A program made the position numbers and the translations under genes. 64,000 nt of DNA. It comes from Hyperoodon ampullatus (Eukaryota; Chordata; Mammalia; Artiodactyla; Ziphiidae). The stretch lies in the NCBI GenBank assembly GCA_949752795.1, contig OX457062.1, forward strand, positions 91,811,777 to 91,875,776. Reading direction: 5' to 3'. A model generated the notes under the pieces. The model worked only from the letters and a program-made list of their open reading frames with translations, had not been told where the DNA came from and did not search any database. Shown piece after piece: positions 46,780 to 58,939 of the stretch (its first letter is position 1; each line of letters opens with the position of its first letter).

Positions 46780-47195
46780 CAAACTCCTTATCGTGTACCC
46801 TGCACCTTCCATGGCCTCAGTCCTGTCTGCTCTTCAGCTTCAGCCTCAAGCTTGCTGTTCCCTGGATCTTGTCTCACACTCCAAACCTTCATCCTGGGTG
46901 TTCCTGTTTCTGCAAGGTCAACCCTACCCTTGGTTACCTGGCTGCTTCCTACCTGTGCTTTAACACTCCACATGGAAGTGGAGTGTTTTTCTCCTCTGGA
47001 AGCTATCCCTGACTGGTCTGGGCACCCGGAACATCCCGTACGTGGCTGTACCCCAGCACCTCCTGCATTATATTTAAATGATTGGTCTTGTGCAATAGAC
47101 TGTGACCTATACGAAGCTGAGACCATTTCTTACATTCTTTGCAGTCCTAATAGATGGTATAGTATTTGGCACAGAGTAGGTGTTAAATAATTTTT
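46780..47195 (+). mobile_element. L2 LINE fragment
   Basis: It follows the order of the L2 3' part: an aactccttatcgtgtaccct region, then tggaagctatccctgactgg, then gtatttggcacagagtaggt and gttaaataat. Confidence 0.7.
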
Positions 47196-47214
47196 TTTTA
47201 AAGTGAACTTCATG

Positions 47215-47815
47215 AAGATGTTAAAGGTCTAGATATGTGGCAGACAGAGTCTATGGTGACACCCTAGTAATCTCTGCCTTCTGGTATTCACTCCGTTGTA
47301 TAATCCTCTCCCATAGAGTGTAGGTGAGACCCAATAGAATATGGGTCTGGCCAACTCTACTGCTTCTGTCCAATAGAATATGGCGAAGGTGATGGATGTC
47401 ACTTCTGTGCTTCCACTGTGATACACATATAAGACTCTAAGTGACTCACTGCCCTCTGGCCTTGAAGAAGCAGCATGTTGTGAACTGGCTATGGGGAGAG
47501 TCACGTGTCAGGGAAACGTCGGTGGCCTCTAAGACCAGAGAGTGGCTCCGAGCCAACATCCAGCAGAAAACTGGGGGCCTCAGTCCTACACCAAAAGGAA
47601 ATGAATTCTGCCAGCAACCTGAATGAGGTTGGAGGTGGATCCTAGTTGAGCCGCCAGATAACAACACAGCCCGGTCAACAGCTTAATTGCAACCAGACTC
47701 TGAGCAAAGAACCCAGCTAAGCCCGGACTCCTGGCCTACAGAAACTGGGAGATAATAAATGCGTGTGTTTTAAGTCACTAAGTTTCTAGTGTTGTGTAAT
47801 AGAAAACGAATGGAT
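47215..47815 (+). mobile_element. MLT1-like LTR (ERVL-MaLR relic)
   Basis: The 3' end reads gagataataaatgcgtgtgt then ttttaagtcactaagtttct and gttgtgtaatagaaaac, close to the familiar MLT1 LTR terminus. The upstream part is diverged and the 5' border uncertain. It has no coding content. Confidence 0.6.
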
Positions 47816-48992
47816 GTCCAGCTTTTCAGGAAAGGGATAATAGGCAGGAAAGTAACATCAGTGGAGCATTGGCTGGTATAAGCTAGTGAGACCAACCTCA
47901 GCAGTAAGCAGGCACCTCAGTATGTGATGCAGGAGATGGGAGGCCTCCATCTGAACCAACTGAACCTGGCTAATCTGAGTCCTTTGTCACAAATACATCC
48001 CATCTCATTCCTGCCACCATTTAAATCTGATTTAGGCTGTTACTTGGCCAAGAATCATAGGCTGGTACTTAAGAGAGGAGGTAAATGGAGTGGCCAGAAC
48101 ACAGAATCAGAGTCGGTCAGAGCAGGGATGGAATCTGAGGCTGCTCCTCTCAAGATGCGAGACCCCGGCTAAATGACCTAACCTCCCCGAGCTCAGTCCC
48201 CCGGGTAACCGAGGCTGATTTCAGGGCTCTGTTACAGCTATGAGAAATGGCAAGAAGTGTCAAGTTCAAGGTCTGTGTTCCCTTCCCAACCCCACCGCCC
48301 GCTGCCCTCCCCCACTCTCCCTGGCTCTAAGGTTAAGGCCGCTATGGGATTCTCCTGGACCGAACGGCTCTTGGCTGATGCCTGGGAGGTTTACGCTGCA
48401 GCTGAAATCCCAGGAAATTCTACCCTGCCTGTTCCAACGCCGTGAGGCTGCTGAGAGATCAGGCCAATTTCCTGAAATGACTTACTGCTTCCCCTTTCAT
48501 GGACACTTTCTATATCATAAATGGGACTTGACCAAACACGTCGGGAAGCGTGAGCTGTCCTAACTCCCGTCCCCCAGACCATCACCCCTTTGCCACGTCG
48601 TCCAGTCCCCTGGGCCTCTGCCCCCAGAGCTCAGGGAATCAGGCGACGTCCCCTCAGACGGGTAGAAAGCACACTGCCACCCTGGGTGGCCTGGGGGCCC
48701 TGAGGAAGTCTCACTCAAAGGAGAGGTGGCTTTTTTGTTTTTTTAAAAAAATAAATAAGCTGTTGTTTTCCCATGAGGCTTCTGAGAGCTTTGAGCCCTT
48801 CTACCTCACAAGCCCTCCTCCCTCAATGCCTTAGGAGGGAAGGAAACAGGGACCAGAAGGCAATAACTAACTTTATTTTATGGATAGAGAAATACAGCCC
48901 ATTTATCCAGTATCCCACAGCCTGGAATATCTAGATTTATCAGATGTCTACTAATACCCAGGACCACATTGGGCACCCCTGAGCGTGACAGC

Positions 48993-49035
48993 GTGTGTGT
49001 GTGTGCGTGTGCGTGTGTGTCTGTGTGTCTGTGAT
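48993..49035 (+). repeat. (GT)n microsatellite
   Basis: An interrupted GT repeat with GC and CT interruptions. Confidence 0.9.
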
Positions 49036-49084
49036 TTCAGATTCTGCTAACAGTGTACGTATTAAGGTATGATATTGAGGAAGC

Positions 49085-49180
49085 TCATGGAATATCACAC
49101 CTTTGAGATCAATCCTCTCATGTTACAGATGAAGAACTAAGACCCGCAGAGGCACAGGAAGCCAGGTTTCCTAAGTCCCC
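49085..49180 (-). mobile_element. MIR fragment
   Basis: A catgttacagatgaagaact block followed by gacccgcagaggcacaggaa. Confidence 0.5.
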
Positions 49181-49634
49181 AAACTGTGCTCTTGGCATAT
49201 CGCTAGGCTGTGGCTCTGCCTTTTTTGGCTTAGACCGTGCTGCTCGATTTCCTTTTGATCTAGCACTCCTTCTTCAGCCCCTGGGCAGGTGCTACTTTGC
49301 TGAGAGGCCTTGGGACCCCCTTCTTAGGGAGCAGCACCAGAGGGGACCCCTTGGTCTGCCTCAGGCCCTTCAGCTGTGGTCTTGGCAGGGCAGCCCTCCC
49401 GCCCAGGGTCCTGCTTCCTTCTTTGACCTCCTCCCCCCGCTGCCCCCCGCCCTACTCCAGCCCTCCACACCGGGGCACTACAGCCTCGAGAAGAGCTAGA
49501 ACCGCCCTTGGTGTGAAGGGAGCAGTCTGCAGAGCCAGCCGTGCGCCCTTGCCTGAGATGTGGGAACTGGACGCTGGAAATGAGCGGGGTGCCGCGGGGA
49601 GAGGGCAGGGAAAGGAGGAAGCGTCACGGAACAA

Positions 49635-49755
49635 GCTTATTTAACCCTCAGGGCACATCTCTGAGGTGTTGTACAAGATGAGGAAGCTGAGGCTTAGGGA
49701 GGGAGGCAGCGTTAGTCACTAGGCTTAGGCTTACAAACGTGCGAGCTTCAGAATC
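49635..49755 (-). mobile_element. MIR fragment
   Basis: A gatgaggaagctgaggctta block with flanking MIR-like text. Confidence 0.55.
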
Positions 49756-50628
49756 CAATCCAGTTGCTGGCTCCAGGGAGAGAGACGTGGTCCTGCATTT
49801 CCGAGGCACCGAGAGGAACTGCCTCAGCTCTAGGTAGCTCTGCGTGACTTTCAAGGCCAAAAGCGCTTAAGAATTTTTCAAGCAGTTTATTTTTACTGCC
49901 TCATTCAAATGTCAACCCAACTGCAGTGGGCCTCGCTTGATTTCCTCTCAGGCCACCGCAAGGTAATCGTAGGCGGAAATGCGGGCCTTGATTCCTTCCG
50001 TCCTAATTAACTGACCCTCTTCCTTAACCAGCCCCCGAGTCGCCCAGCAACACGTGTGTTGTGTGTAACCGGGACAGGGGCGCTGCAGTGTTTGGATACA
50101 AACGATTTCTCAAATTAACTCCGAACCCCAGGAAACAAGACAAATTAATCAGTGAGTAAGAAAACCAAAGCAGATTATAATTAATTACCTACGTTTGGAC
50201 CAGGTTTCTCTTTAGCCACAAGGTTTACATAAGTGCATTCTGCTCTGTTCTCTTTTTTCTAAATATAAATCCAGTCTTAGAATCGTAGGACCTTGAGCCT
50301 CAGTTGACAAAGGCTAAGTTGACTCTGTCCCCAGCTCAAAAGAGGATCCTGAGTGAGTCGCTTCCCCCTGCCGGCTTCCCCCTGGGTTGATAAGCCTCCC
50401 TCTCGGGGTGGGAGGGAAAGATAAGAGCTGAGGGCATTATTCTGGAGCAGAGAGCATGCCCTGCTCTGCAGAACCATTTTCATCGACATGGGAGGCTTTT
50501 CTGAAGCTGGCTGGGCAAAGCCCCTTCGATGGTGCCCGACCATCACTCTGAGTGGCCTCATTCTCTAGCCCGAGCTACCTCCCCGACCCACAACCTGATC
50601 CTCACTTTCCTTTAAAAAAAAAAGTGGG

Positions 50629-50842
50629 GGGGTTTCCCTGGTGGCGCAGTGGTTGAGAGTCCACCTGCCGATGCAGGGGACACGGGTTCGTGCCCCGGTC
50701 CGGGAAGATCCCACATGCCGTGGAGCGGCTGGGCCCGTGAGCCATGGCTGCTGCGCCTGCGCGTCCGGAGCCTGTGCTCCGCAACGGGAGAGGCCACAAC
50801 AGTGAGAGGCCCGCGTACCGCAAAAAAAAAAAAAAAAAAAAA
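50629..50842 (+). mobile_element. Young CHR-type SINE
   Basis: Head tttccctggtggcgcagtgg, B-box-like gggttcgtgccccggtcc, end gaggcccgcgtaccgc, and a 21 nt poly(A). CpG-rich, little decayed. Confidence 0.94.
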
Positions 50843-51074
50843 GGTATAAAATGTTCAGGCCCTTTCCACAGAAGGCTACAAGTCAAAAAGTCAACTGCTA
50901 CCTGAGTCTTTTTCATGGACGAGGTGGGAAATTGAAAAGCTGAGTGGGGCAAGGAGGCTGCATGTTCCTTGGGCTTGGGTATTAAATTGCGTTCGCGGTT
51001 CTCTGCAGCATGAGGTGATGGGGTATTAACTTCATTAAATGTGCTTCAGAGCTCTGGGGCTTCACTGAAACTCC

Positions 51075-51200
51075 TATTCACCATGGGACTGTGAAGGTGG
51101 AGGCTAACTTCTCCATTTCATAGAGCAGGGAACTGAGGCTTAGAGAAGAAAAACAACTTCCCTAAGGTCACAGTGAGTTGGTGCAGAGCCAGCTTGGAAC
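51075..51200 (-). mobile_element. MIR fragment
   Basis: Blocks gagcagggaactgaggctta and ccctaaggtcacagtgag form a reverse MIR core. Confidence 0.7.
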
Positions 51201-51304
51201 CCAGGACTCACAAATCCTTCTCATGTACCCAATCCACGGCTCCAATCCATGTCTTCTTTCCGCCCCTCTGACTGTCCGTTGTGCCTCCCTGGGAAAAGAA
51301 CTGA

Positions 51305-51385
51305 GCTGGTGGGACAGCCAGTTCTGGTCCTGGCTCTGTCACTGTGTGACCCTGGGCACGTCCCTAACCTTCCTGGGATCGTAGA
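51305..51385 (+). mobile_element. MIR fragment
   Basis: A cctggctctgtcactgtgtg block followed by accctgggcacgtccctaac. Confidence 0.6.
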
Positions 51386-51480
51386 AAATGGAAAGGGCTT
51401 AGATGGATCTCAAAGTCCCCTTCCAGTTCTGATAGCCTGTGAGTTATGTGTCCTGTGGATTCTCTTCCCTTTCATACACC

Positions 51481-51503
51481 GGGGGTGGGGTGGGGGCGGG
51501 GGG
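51481..51503 (+). repeat. G-quadruplex-type G tract
   Basis: Four G runs of 4-6 separated by single bases (GGGGGTGGGGTGGGGG, then CGGGGGG). In the gene sense this strand is C-rich. Confidence 0.8.
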
Positions 51504-51594
51504 AGGAAGTTGGGCTGCTTCTTTCCCCTTAGATGACAATGATGGGTAAAACAGAAGTGCCAGGTGTGGGCTGATCATGAAGAGTGGCCTGCAG

Positions 51595-51618
51595 GGGAGG
51601 GAGGGAGGGAGGGAAGGG
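51595..51618 (+). repeat. (GGGA)n tract
   Basis: A run of gggaggga units. Confidence 0.85.
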
Positions 51619-52137
51619 TCACGGAGAATCCTCAGTGGGAACTGACAACAGATACCAAAGCAGGAGTCATGCTTACAAAGACCCAAAGCAACGGAAAGTG
51701 GCCACTTCAAACTGCAGCCCTCTCTACAGGTGACAGCCTCAAGCCTCACTGTGCTTCACCCCAGCGGGAAAGGACCATATTCTCTCTCTCTAAGCCATTC
51801 ATGCTCTGTCTACCCCCTTCAGCTGCTCTCCCAGATGCAATACAAGCTGGATTCCTCCAACTATTGTTCTGTGTTCAGTAGATAAGACACAAAGAGAATG
51901 ATGCTTCAGGAAAATGAGATGCCGTTTTTAGCTTGTCAGGAAGACAATTTCCTTGAGGGGAAGAGAGAAGGCTAAAAGGCCCATCTCCATTTCTGGAGTG
52001 GCAGCCACATGCTGGAAAAGCAGCCTCCATTATTCCGAGGAAAAGACTTATTTCGCCCTGTAGTTTGCCTTTCTTAGCAATTGATAGTGTAAATTTGGAA
52101 TTCCCCTCACTATTGTCCATAAAAATATTCCATGGAG

Positions 52138-52346
52138 GGCTTCCCTGGTGGCGCAGTGGTTGAGAGTCTGCCTGCCGATGCAGGGGACACGGGTTCGTGC
52201 CCCTGTCCGGGAGGATCCCACATGCCGCGGAGCAGCTGGGCCCGTGAGCCATGAACGCTGAGCCTGCGCGTCCGGAGCCTGTGCTCCGCAACGGGAGAGG
52301 CCACAACAGTGAGAGGCCCGCGTACCGCAAAAAAGAAAGAAAAAAA
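52138..52346 (+). mobile_element. Young CHR-type SINE
   Basis: Head gggcttccctggtggcgcag; end gaggcccgcgtaccgcaaaa. Flanks with attccatgg at 52127-52135 and 52347-52355 support a TSD. Confidence 0.94.
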
Positions 52347-52354
52347 ATTCCATG

Positions 52355-52500
52355 GGAACTGTGCTGGCCAATATGCTAGCCGCTAGCCACGTGTAAAATA
52401 AACCTTAAAATTCAGTTCCTCATCACACTGGCCACATTTAGGTGCTGGTGGCTACCATGTTGGCCGTGCAGATCTGAATATTCTCATCGCCACAGAGTAT
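52355..52500. mobile_element. Probable MER-type DNA transposon fragment
   Basis: A ctggccaatatgctagccgc block and a later gctggtggctaccatgttgg block are imperfect inverted copies (GCTAGCCGCTAGCCAC against GTGGCTACC). This is typical of a hAT-like non-autonomous element. The family was not assigned. Confidence 0.5.
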
Positions 52501-52524
52501 TCGAGTGGACAGTGATGCACTAGA

Positions 52525-52635
52525 ATGTAAACTCCCCAGGAGCAAGGACTTGGCCTGGTTCATTCCTAGGTCTCAAGTACCCAGTGAAGTGCCTGACACA
52601 TACTTGGCACTGCATTGATGGAATGAATTTATTGA
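52525..52635 (+). mobile_element. L2 3'-end fragment
   Basis: Blocks gtaaactccccaggagcaag, then gaagtgcctgacacatactt, then gcattgatggaatgaattta. Confidence 0.6.
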
Positions 52636-52832
52636 ATTCATGGTTAGGCAAGTTACATAGGGCAGAGAATACGGCAGGGCCAGTACCGTGATCCTAGTCA
52701 TTCAAAATTACACGGCATACTTATTCCAAGGAACTCTGATTTCCTCTAGTGTTCATTCTCTAAGAGGCATCTGAGCCCCCATTGGTGCTTCCCTAGCCTG
52801 GGTACTAAGAGGGATATGAAAAACAACAACAA

Positions 52833-52970
52833 GGGAATTCTCTGGTGGTCCAGTGGTTAGGATTTCGGGTTTTCACTGCCAGGGGCCCAGGTTTGATCCC
52901 TGGTTAGGGAACTAAGATCCTGCAAGCCATGTGGTGTGGCCGGAAAAAAACAAAAACAAACAAACAAAAA
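52833..52970 (+). mobile_element. Short tRNA-derived SINE
   Basis: It reads gggaattctctggtggtcca, then ggtttgatccctggttaggg and a (CAAA)n tail. Confidence 0.88.
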
Positions 52971-53059
52971 CACCACCACCACCCAGAGTAGGTCGGTAAA
53001 TGTATTGGAAGGGGCAGAGTGGAGGACTGGGAAAGAGAAGACCCAGGCTCCATGTTTCA

Positions 53060-53190
53060 ATCACAGGGGCAAGTGGAGCCCCTTTGAATCTCTCTTGTAA
53101 GCTGTAAAATGCGAGTAATACTACTTTCCCCAAGGAGTTGTTTATATGAACCAAGTGGGATAACATAACAGAATACTTTGGAAGCTATAA
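53060..53190 (+). mobile_element. MIR fragment
   Basis: A gtaagctgtaaaatgcgagt block then gttgtttatatgaaccaagt. Confidence 0.4.
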
Positions 53191-53369
53191 GGAGTTTGCA
53201 TCATTGACCTTGCCCTCAATTTGCTTTTGAGTCCCGCTGCCATGATCCTTAAGAATATTTTGCCTTATCCAAAGGCACTCCCTGCCTTGAGATCATTATA
53301 CTTCAATCCATCGTGTACACGTCCAAGGAAAGATTTCTACTGAAATACCACTATTATCATGTCCTGGTG

Positions 53370-53720
53370 CTCCAAAGACTAAAATGGCTCCTGACTGCCT
53401 GTAAGATCAAGACCAATCTCCATCTTCTAATACTTGGTAGGATTACCTGCCCCATTTGCTTAGGAAGCTCCTATTTCATGATTAGCAGATAGGCCGTTCC
53501 TGAGGTGAGAACCATTATTCCTGTTATACATGTGCCCCTGCCCCACCTGTGCCTTTGCTTCTCCCACCTCTTCACACTGCATCTGCTCCCTTAGTTCACC
53601 CTGTCTGTAACTCCAGCCCCCAAACCCAGGCTTTCTTAGTGCCTCTCCTGTCTTGTACATGATAAGTTCTCCAGCATGGGCTTGTTCTGATGGTCTCCTG
53701 TGTCTTTGCTCCTCCACCAC
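53370..53720 (+). mobile_element. L2-like fragment
   Basis: A ggctcctgactgcctgtaag block then gatcaagaccaatctccatc resembles the L2 3' region. Confidence 0.45.
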
Positions 53721-55799
53721 ACGGGTCCACACTCAAAGAAGGGAGGTGTTCTTAGGCAGCACTTGGGTCCTTAGGGGAACCTAGGGACAGGGATGGCATG
53801 GTTGGTCCTGTAGGCCTGGGTTCCAGTAGGGTCAGATAGATAGGGAACAGGGTAAACCAAGAAGATTAGCCTTGAAAAGACAGTCCGACCAGCTTTGTAC
53901 AGGTGGACTATGCTTTTCCTTCAATGGACTCCATGTTTTAGTGTACACATTTCAAATACCTTATGTTTAGTATGTAATGATAATAAAAATTTCATTTCCC
54001 CCTTTTGTTATACTTTAGGTTGGCATCATTTCAGCCCAAAGGAACAGAATTTTAGTTAAATGAGGCTTTCCTCCAGAGAGCTGACTCCTTTCGGTTTCAG
54101 TAAATGGTCTCCCCCTGGATCAAAACCTCTATGACTCCCACTATTCGTCTGGAGGCTTCTCACACTGATCTCAGAGGAGGTACAGCAATGACGGATGTGA
54201 TGTGCAGCCCAGTGACTTTAAGTGGCATTCTAGGGGAAAGTGGAGCCCTGTGATTAGCCAAGATCATCCCGGAAGGTGAGCCCAGGCTCCCAACCCACTG
54301 CAGAAGGCCAGGATGTGTGCGGCCCCAGACTTCATCCTCTTTATAGTAAACACCATCTTCCCTGGGGAGAACAGGGTTACAGCCAGGCAGATATTGCTTG
54401 TGTGAGGCCTAAGCCAGCGCCAACAGTTGTGGCTGAGTATAAACAGAGTGCCCAATTAAAACACCTAATTATAGGGCAGGCTAGAACCAGGAGGGGGGCT
54501 CTGTTGGTGGCCCCGAAGCCAGCTGCCAGCCAGGCTGCCAGCTTCTCCCAAATCAGCCACAACCAGTCTCAGACTGGAGTGGACCTCCAAGTGGACACAT
54601 ACACTGGAGGGCTGGGAGGGCAGAGGGGAGCCCTCCAAGAGGGGAGAAGGCACGCCTCGTGGCTTCTAAGCTCCTAGGGCTGTGGGAGCGTTCTCCCAAG
54701 GAGCATCCAGGCAGCTTTCTGGAAGACTATGGGGGAGATGCCCCTTAGCACAGGAGAATTGGGATTTCACTTTTTGGGGACCCAGTTACCTCATCTAAGG
54801 AAAGGGATACCTCAATTCACAGGATAACTATGAAAGAAATGTAGCCAGGTGTAACTTAAAAGCCCTTTGCTCTTGGCGGAGCACTGCAATAGACCATGCG
54901 CTTTCCCAAAAAGCCGGAGGCAGGGACGCGCTCTGGACAGCAGTGGCCCAAAACCTGGGCGCAAAACAGAGTTCTTCCTGCTGACCTGCAGGTGTTCATC
55001 CCTCTCGCCAGGCACCGAAATACTGATGGTCACCCAACTCTACCTCAATCATCACGCTGTCAGTGCTTAATATACCGTTTTCAGTGATACTGATGATAAA
55101 ATAAGTTTCTACAATGTCTTTCCTCCTAGGATTTCAAAGCATGGTTCACAGGTGTCTATGACTCCAGCCTTCCTAAGAGGTTGATAACAGGGGTGAACAT
55201 TTGAATCTTACTGGTGGAGAATGAGGGCTCTGTGTTCCAGTAACTTGCCCCCAGCTCCCCTAGGATGACAGAGGAAGAGCTTGGACTAGGACCTCGAAAT
55301 GCAACTGTCAGGGTCATCATCTTGAAGCCCGCTAGGTTAGCCTTCAAAGCACCGCTAGAAGTGGACACTACCAAGTGGACCTGAGGCAGTCTAGGTTTCA
55401 GCTTTTCTGGGGTCATTTCCCTAGCCTCCTTTGGGGAGAAGCCTTCTTCTGTTTCTTTTACATAATAAAAGGATGGGATGTGGCCCCTCACCTCAGGGAG
55501 GGTGACACTGTTAGTCAAGTGTTCTTAGCTCACACAGCACTGGCTGAGAGGATGTCTCTGTAGCTTTGGGGGTTTAGGTCAAAAGCACAACACCACATTA
55601 TGTGGGTGTAACTAAGGGTACATTGTGTCCTCAAGGAGAGAAAACACCTCCCTCCTCCCAACCAGCCTGAGCAATATGCCAGAACAGGGGTCCTGCTACT
55701 GAACCCCATCAGCTAGGGGCATCAGTGTTGGCAAACCTGTTCCCTTAGCAGCCCAGACGTTCTTTGACAGAGGAATGGGAGTTGTGCTAGTAAACACAC

Positions 55800-55955
55800 T
55801 GAATACGGGGTCAGAGGATCTGGCTTCGAGCTGGGCTCTGCTATTTATTAACTGCGATTTAGGGAAGACCTCTCTGGGCATTGGTATCTCATCTGTAAAA
55901 GTGGAATGATAACCATTAACTTCACAAAGCTATTGTTAGAGGTAAAGGACAGTGT
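55800..55955 (+). mobile_element. MIR fragment
   Basis: Blocks gagctgggctctgctattta, then ggtatctcatctgtaaaagt, then aagctattgttagaggt. Confidence 0.65.
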
Positions 55956-56175
55956 AGCATAGTGGTCAAACCCATGGCCTCCAGAGACAGAGCTGGATTT
56001 GGATCCTGTTCCACCACCCACTAGTTATAGGACTCTTGGGTAATATACTGAATATAGCGAACCCCTAGTTTTCTCATCTGACACCAGAGAACGGCAATCA
56101 TACTTAGAGTGCTGTTTGGAGGTTTTCATTGACACAGTGCCTGGTGCACAGTGAGCACTCAATAAGCTTTCCGAG
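55956..56175 (+). mobile_element. Near-complete MIR
   Basis: It starts gtgtagcatagtggtcaaac and contains ctggatttggatcctgttcc. It ends with cagtgcctggtgcacagtga and gcactcaataagc, a full MIR order. It lies head-to-tail directly after another MIR. Confidence 0.75.
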
Positions 56176-57049
56176 TTAGTATTACAGATAAAAGATGTAA
56201 CGCACAATGCAACTGCAATCGATTGCGGTTATTTTCTAGGCTTTGGGCAAGTGTTGTCAGTATATGCAGTGCTTTGCATATAGTAAACGCATAATAAGTA
56301 TCTGCTCCATGTAATCATGGCATCTGTATAGCAGCAGCTTCACTCTCGAATTCAGCTCAGAGATTAGTATCATTTGCAGTAACGACATTCCAGGCTGCCA
56401 ACCCTACAAAGTAGACCAACTAAAGATAGGCAGTGTGATTCAGCTGCCTCTCAGGGGAGGGTTTCTGGTGACAGCGAAAACCACAAGAGATTCGACCTGA
56501 GTAATTTCTATGTGTCAGCAGAAGGCTCTTCCTCTCCCAGGGAAGATAAACCTAGTGCCATGTGTAGTTTGGGGCATGCACTGTGCAGGGATCACTCTAG
56601 GACCTGGTGACCGCACAGCTGTCCCGGGTTGTCTCGGCAGCAAAGACTTTTCTCCGTGTAAGAGCAGCCAAAGCTGAGGGCTCTCCCCACCCGCTTCCTC
56701 CCACGTGCTCCGTCCCTCACTGACAGCCAAGAGACTTGTGAGGTGGCAAAGCAGTATTAAGCACTGGTGTGTGCAAGTGACCCAGGGAATACGACACGGT
56801 GCGGGGCTGCTGTTCCCCGCCTAACTGTCCTCAACTGCCAACTTGCAGGGTGGGAGCCCAGAGCTGCCCACGCTGTTTTTTCAGTCTGATAAATTTCATC
56901 CCTTTCCATCCACTGTGGGAGAGCCCTCTAACCTTTCCTTATTTGCCACACCTTGTTTCTTCAAGCACAAGGGAGGAACTCTTCTGCCTTGAGGGATCTG
57001 GGGACTAACTGCACAGACACCCGCTTCCCAGTTCCTGTTAATGGCTAAC

Positions 57050-57274
57050 AGTCAGCGCTTATCACGTGCCACTCCCTGTACTAAGCTCTTTACCTGCATC
57101 GGGTCATTCAGTCCTCCCAACAGCTAGGTCATCATCATGCCATCTAATCACAGCAATCAGCTAAGGATCATCATCCCCCCGTTAGATAATCTAGATAATC
57201 GAGGAAACTAAGGCTTAAAGATGCTAAGAAGCTTGCCCAAGGCCCTAGGAGGATCTCGAATTGTAGAGTCAGGA
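57050..57274 (-). mobile_element. MIR fragment, interrupted by SINE
   Basis: Blocks cgaggaaactaaggcttaaa, then gcttgcccaaggccctagga, then gaattgtagagtcagga. The MIR resumes at about 57403 after the SINE. Confidence 0.65.
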
Positions 57275-57391
57275 ATTTTTTTTCCCTGGCCGCAAGGCAT
57301 GCGGGATCCCGGTTCCCCAACCAGGGATCCAACGCGTGCCCCCTGCAGTGAAAGCACGGGGTCTCAACCACTGGACCGCCAGGGAAGTCCC
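57275..57391 (-). mobile_element. Short tRNA-derived SINE nested in MIR
   Basis: It has a t(8) start, the B-box complement aaccagggatccaacgcgtg and the head complement ggaccgccagggaagtcc. The duplication tagagtcagga occurs at 57264-57274 and 57392-57402. Confidence 0.92.
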
Positions 57392-57603
57392 TAGAGTCAG
57401 GATTTGCACACAGGCAGTCTGCCTGCCTCCCTCTCCACTCCCGGGCTATAAAGCCCAAGCTTTGGCAGACTCCCTTCATTCTTTCCAGACTGAGTAGCTC
57501 TAATATTTTCATTGCGTCTCTATAAAGAAAACTTTCCAACCCCTTAATCACCCCAGTGCCCGGCTCTGGAGCTTCTCCAGCCATTAAGAGGTTTTTACCT
57601 CTT

Positions 57604-57796
57604 TTTTTCCCCGCGGTACACGGGCCTCTCACTGTTGTGGCCTCTCCCGCTGCGGAGCACAGGCTCCGGACGCGCAGGCTCAGCGGCCATGGCTCACGGG
57701 CCCAGCCGCTCCGCGCCATGTGGGATCTTCCCGGACCGGGGCACGAACCCAAGTCCCCTGCATCGGCTCTCAACCACTGCGCCACCAGGGAAGCCC
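57604..57796 (-). mobile_element. CHR-type SINE with internal deletion
   Basis: The end is gcggtacacgggcctctcac and the head complement is ccaccagggaagccc. About 12 bp of the head (between the GCATCGG and CTCTCAACC blocks, near 57768) is missing compared with its neighbours. TSD ggtttttacctctt at 57590-57603 and 57797-57810 is perfect. Confidence 0.94.
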
Positions 57797-57859
57797 GGTT
57801 TTTACCTCTTAATGTGCAAGAGCCCAAACTACCCGACATCACTCCAGGTGCTGACCCTG

Positions 57860-57995
57860 TAGTTTACAAAGAACTTAACAACGTTATCTCATTTTATTCT
57901 CGCAGCAGTCCCAGTGGGGACATGGGCAGGTCAGACAATTGTCCAAGGTCACGGAGCCACGGCTCAGCCCAGGACCCACGCCTCCGGTGCTCTTT
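57860..57995 (-). mobile_element. MIR fragment
   Basis: A ctcattttattctcgcagca block, then caattgtccaaggtcacgga, then ctcagcccaggacccacgcc. Confidence 0.45.
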
Positions 57996-58269
57996 CCCCC
58001 CTCCTGTCTAGCGTTGCTTCTGGGTTTTGGTCTCAGCCTTGTTCCTACAGGGCACCCTGTATGTCTGGCGAGAGTATGACATTTCCCAAGTCTTATCGGC
58101 TGATGTCACCAGGCCAACCCCACTCCCTAGGTCATTGTGGGTCCATTCATTCATTCTGTTCTCCACGCATAAGCTCCTGCTGGGTGATTTCAGAGGTTCT
58201 CCTGGCTCCTGGTTTCACCTTCCCTTCTCCTCCCCAGCTCCCAGTCCATCCTCCACTGAGGCCAGAATA

Positions 58270-58825
58270 ATCTTCCTAAAATACTAACCTGGATCGTGCC
58301 ACTGTCTTACTTAAGATCCTTCAGAGCCCTCCCCATATCCCTGGCCACAGCCCGTAGTGGCACCTGTCATCCTGGCTGCCTCTCCTGCAGTTACCCTCCC
58401 CCTACCATGTTGTTCCTCCCTGTACCCCACCCCCCGCCCTGCCCCACGAAGCCTTGGCTTCAGCCACAGGAGCCCTGCAGTTGCCCCCAATACCCTGAAG
58501 CTCTCTCTGCTGAAGCCTTGCCCACTCTGCTTTTTCCAGTGGGATTACCTACACCTCCTCTCTTTTCTGTCTAATGAACCCAGAGGATGACATTAAGTCT
58601 AAGCCAAGATTTCATATCTCTTGAGTGGAATCCTACTAGAACTTCCTTTCTGAATCACACATCTCCCCTCACGGCCCCTCCCACACTTCACTTCTCCATA
58701 TCCGCCACTGGACTGGAAACTCCTTGAAACTCCCTATCTGTTTAACTTAGTGCCTTCAGGATACGGTGCACAGTGAATCCTTGGAATGTGCATTAAATAA
58801 GGGAGGAATGAATGAATGAATCCTC
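58270..58825 (+). mobile_element. L2 LINE fragment
   Basis: Blocks cttaagatccttcagagccc, then ggactggaaactccttgaaa, then cagtgaatccttggaatgtg, ending in (GAAT)4. This is an L2 3' region. Confidence 0.65.
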
Positions 58826-58939
58826 CCTTGCCCGCCCACCCCCACCCCAGCAGAGCAGCTGTCTTCTGAGGTCTCTCAATGAGCACTGCTAGCCTCTATT
58901 TCTGTTTCCTTGTATGTCTATCTCTATTTCTTTCTATGT

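Noticed and set aside
46690..47190. Plus-strand open frame of 166 codons
   Set aside because: It overlaps an L2 fragment and lacks any recognisable protein feature.
57275..57796. Tandem SINE cluster as a segmental duplication
   Set aside because: The two copies are different SINE types, each with its own target-site duplication.
57171..57842. Long minus-strand open frame (223 codons)
   Set aside because: It runs through an MIR, two SINEs and intronic sequence; the peptide is the usual SINE-derived Ser/Arg/Pro-rich text.
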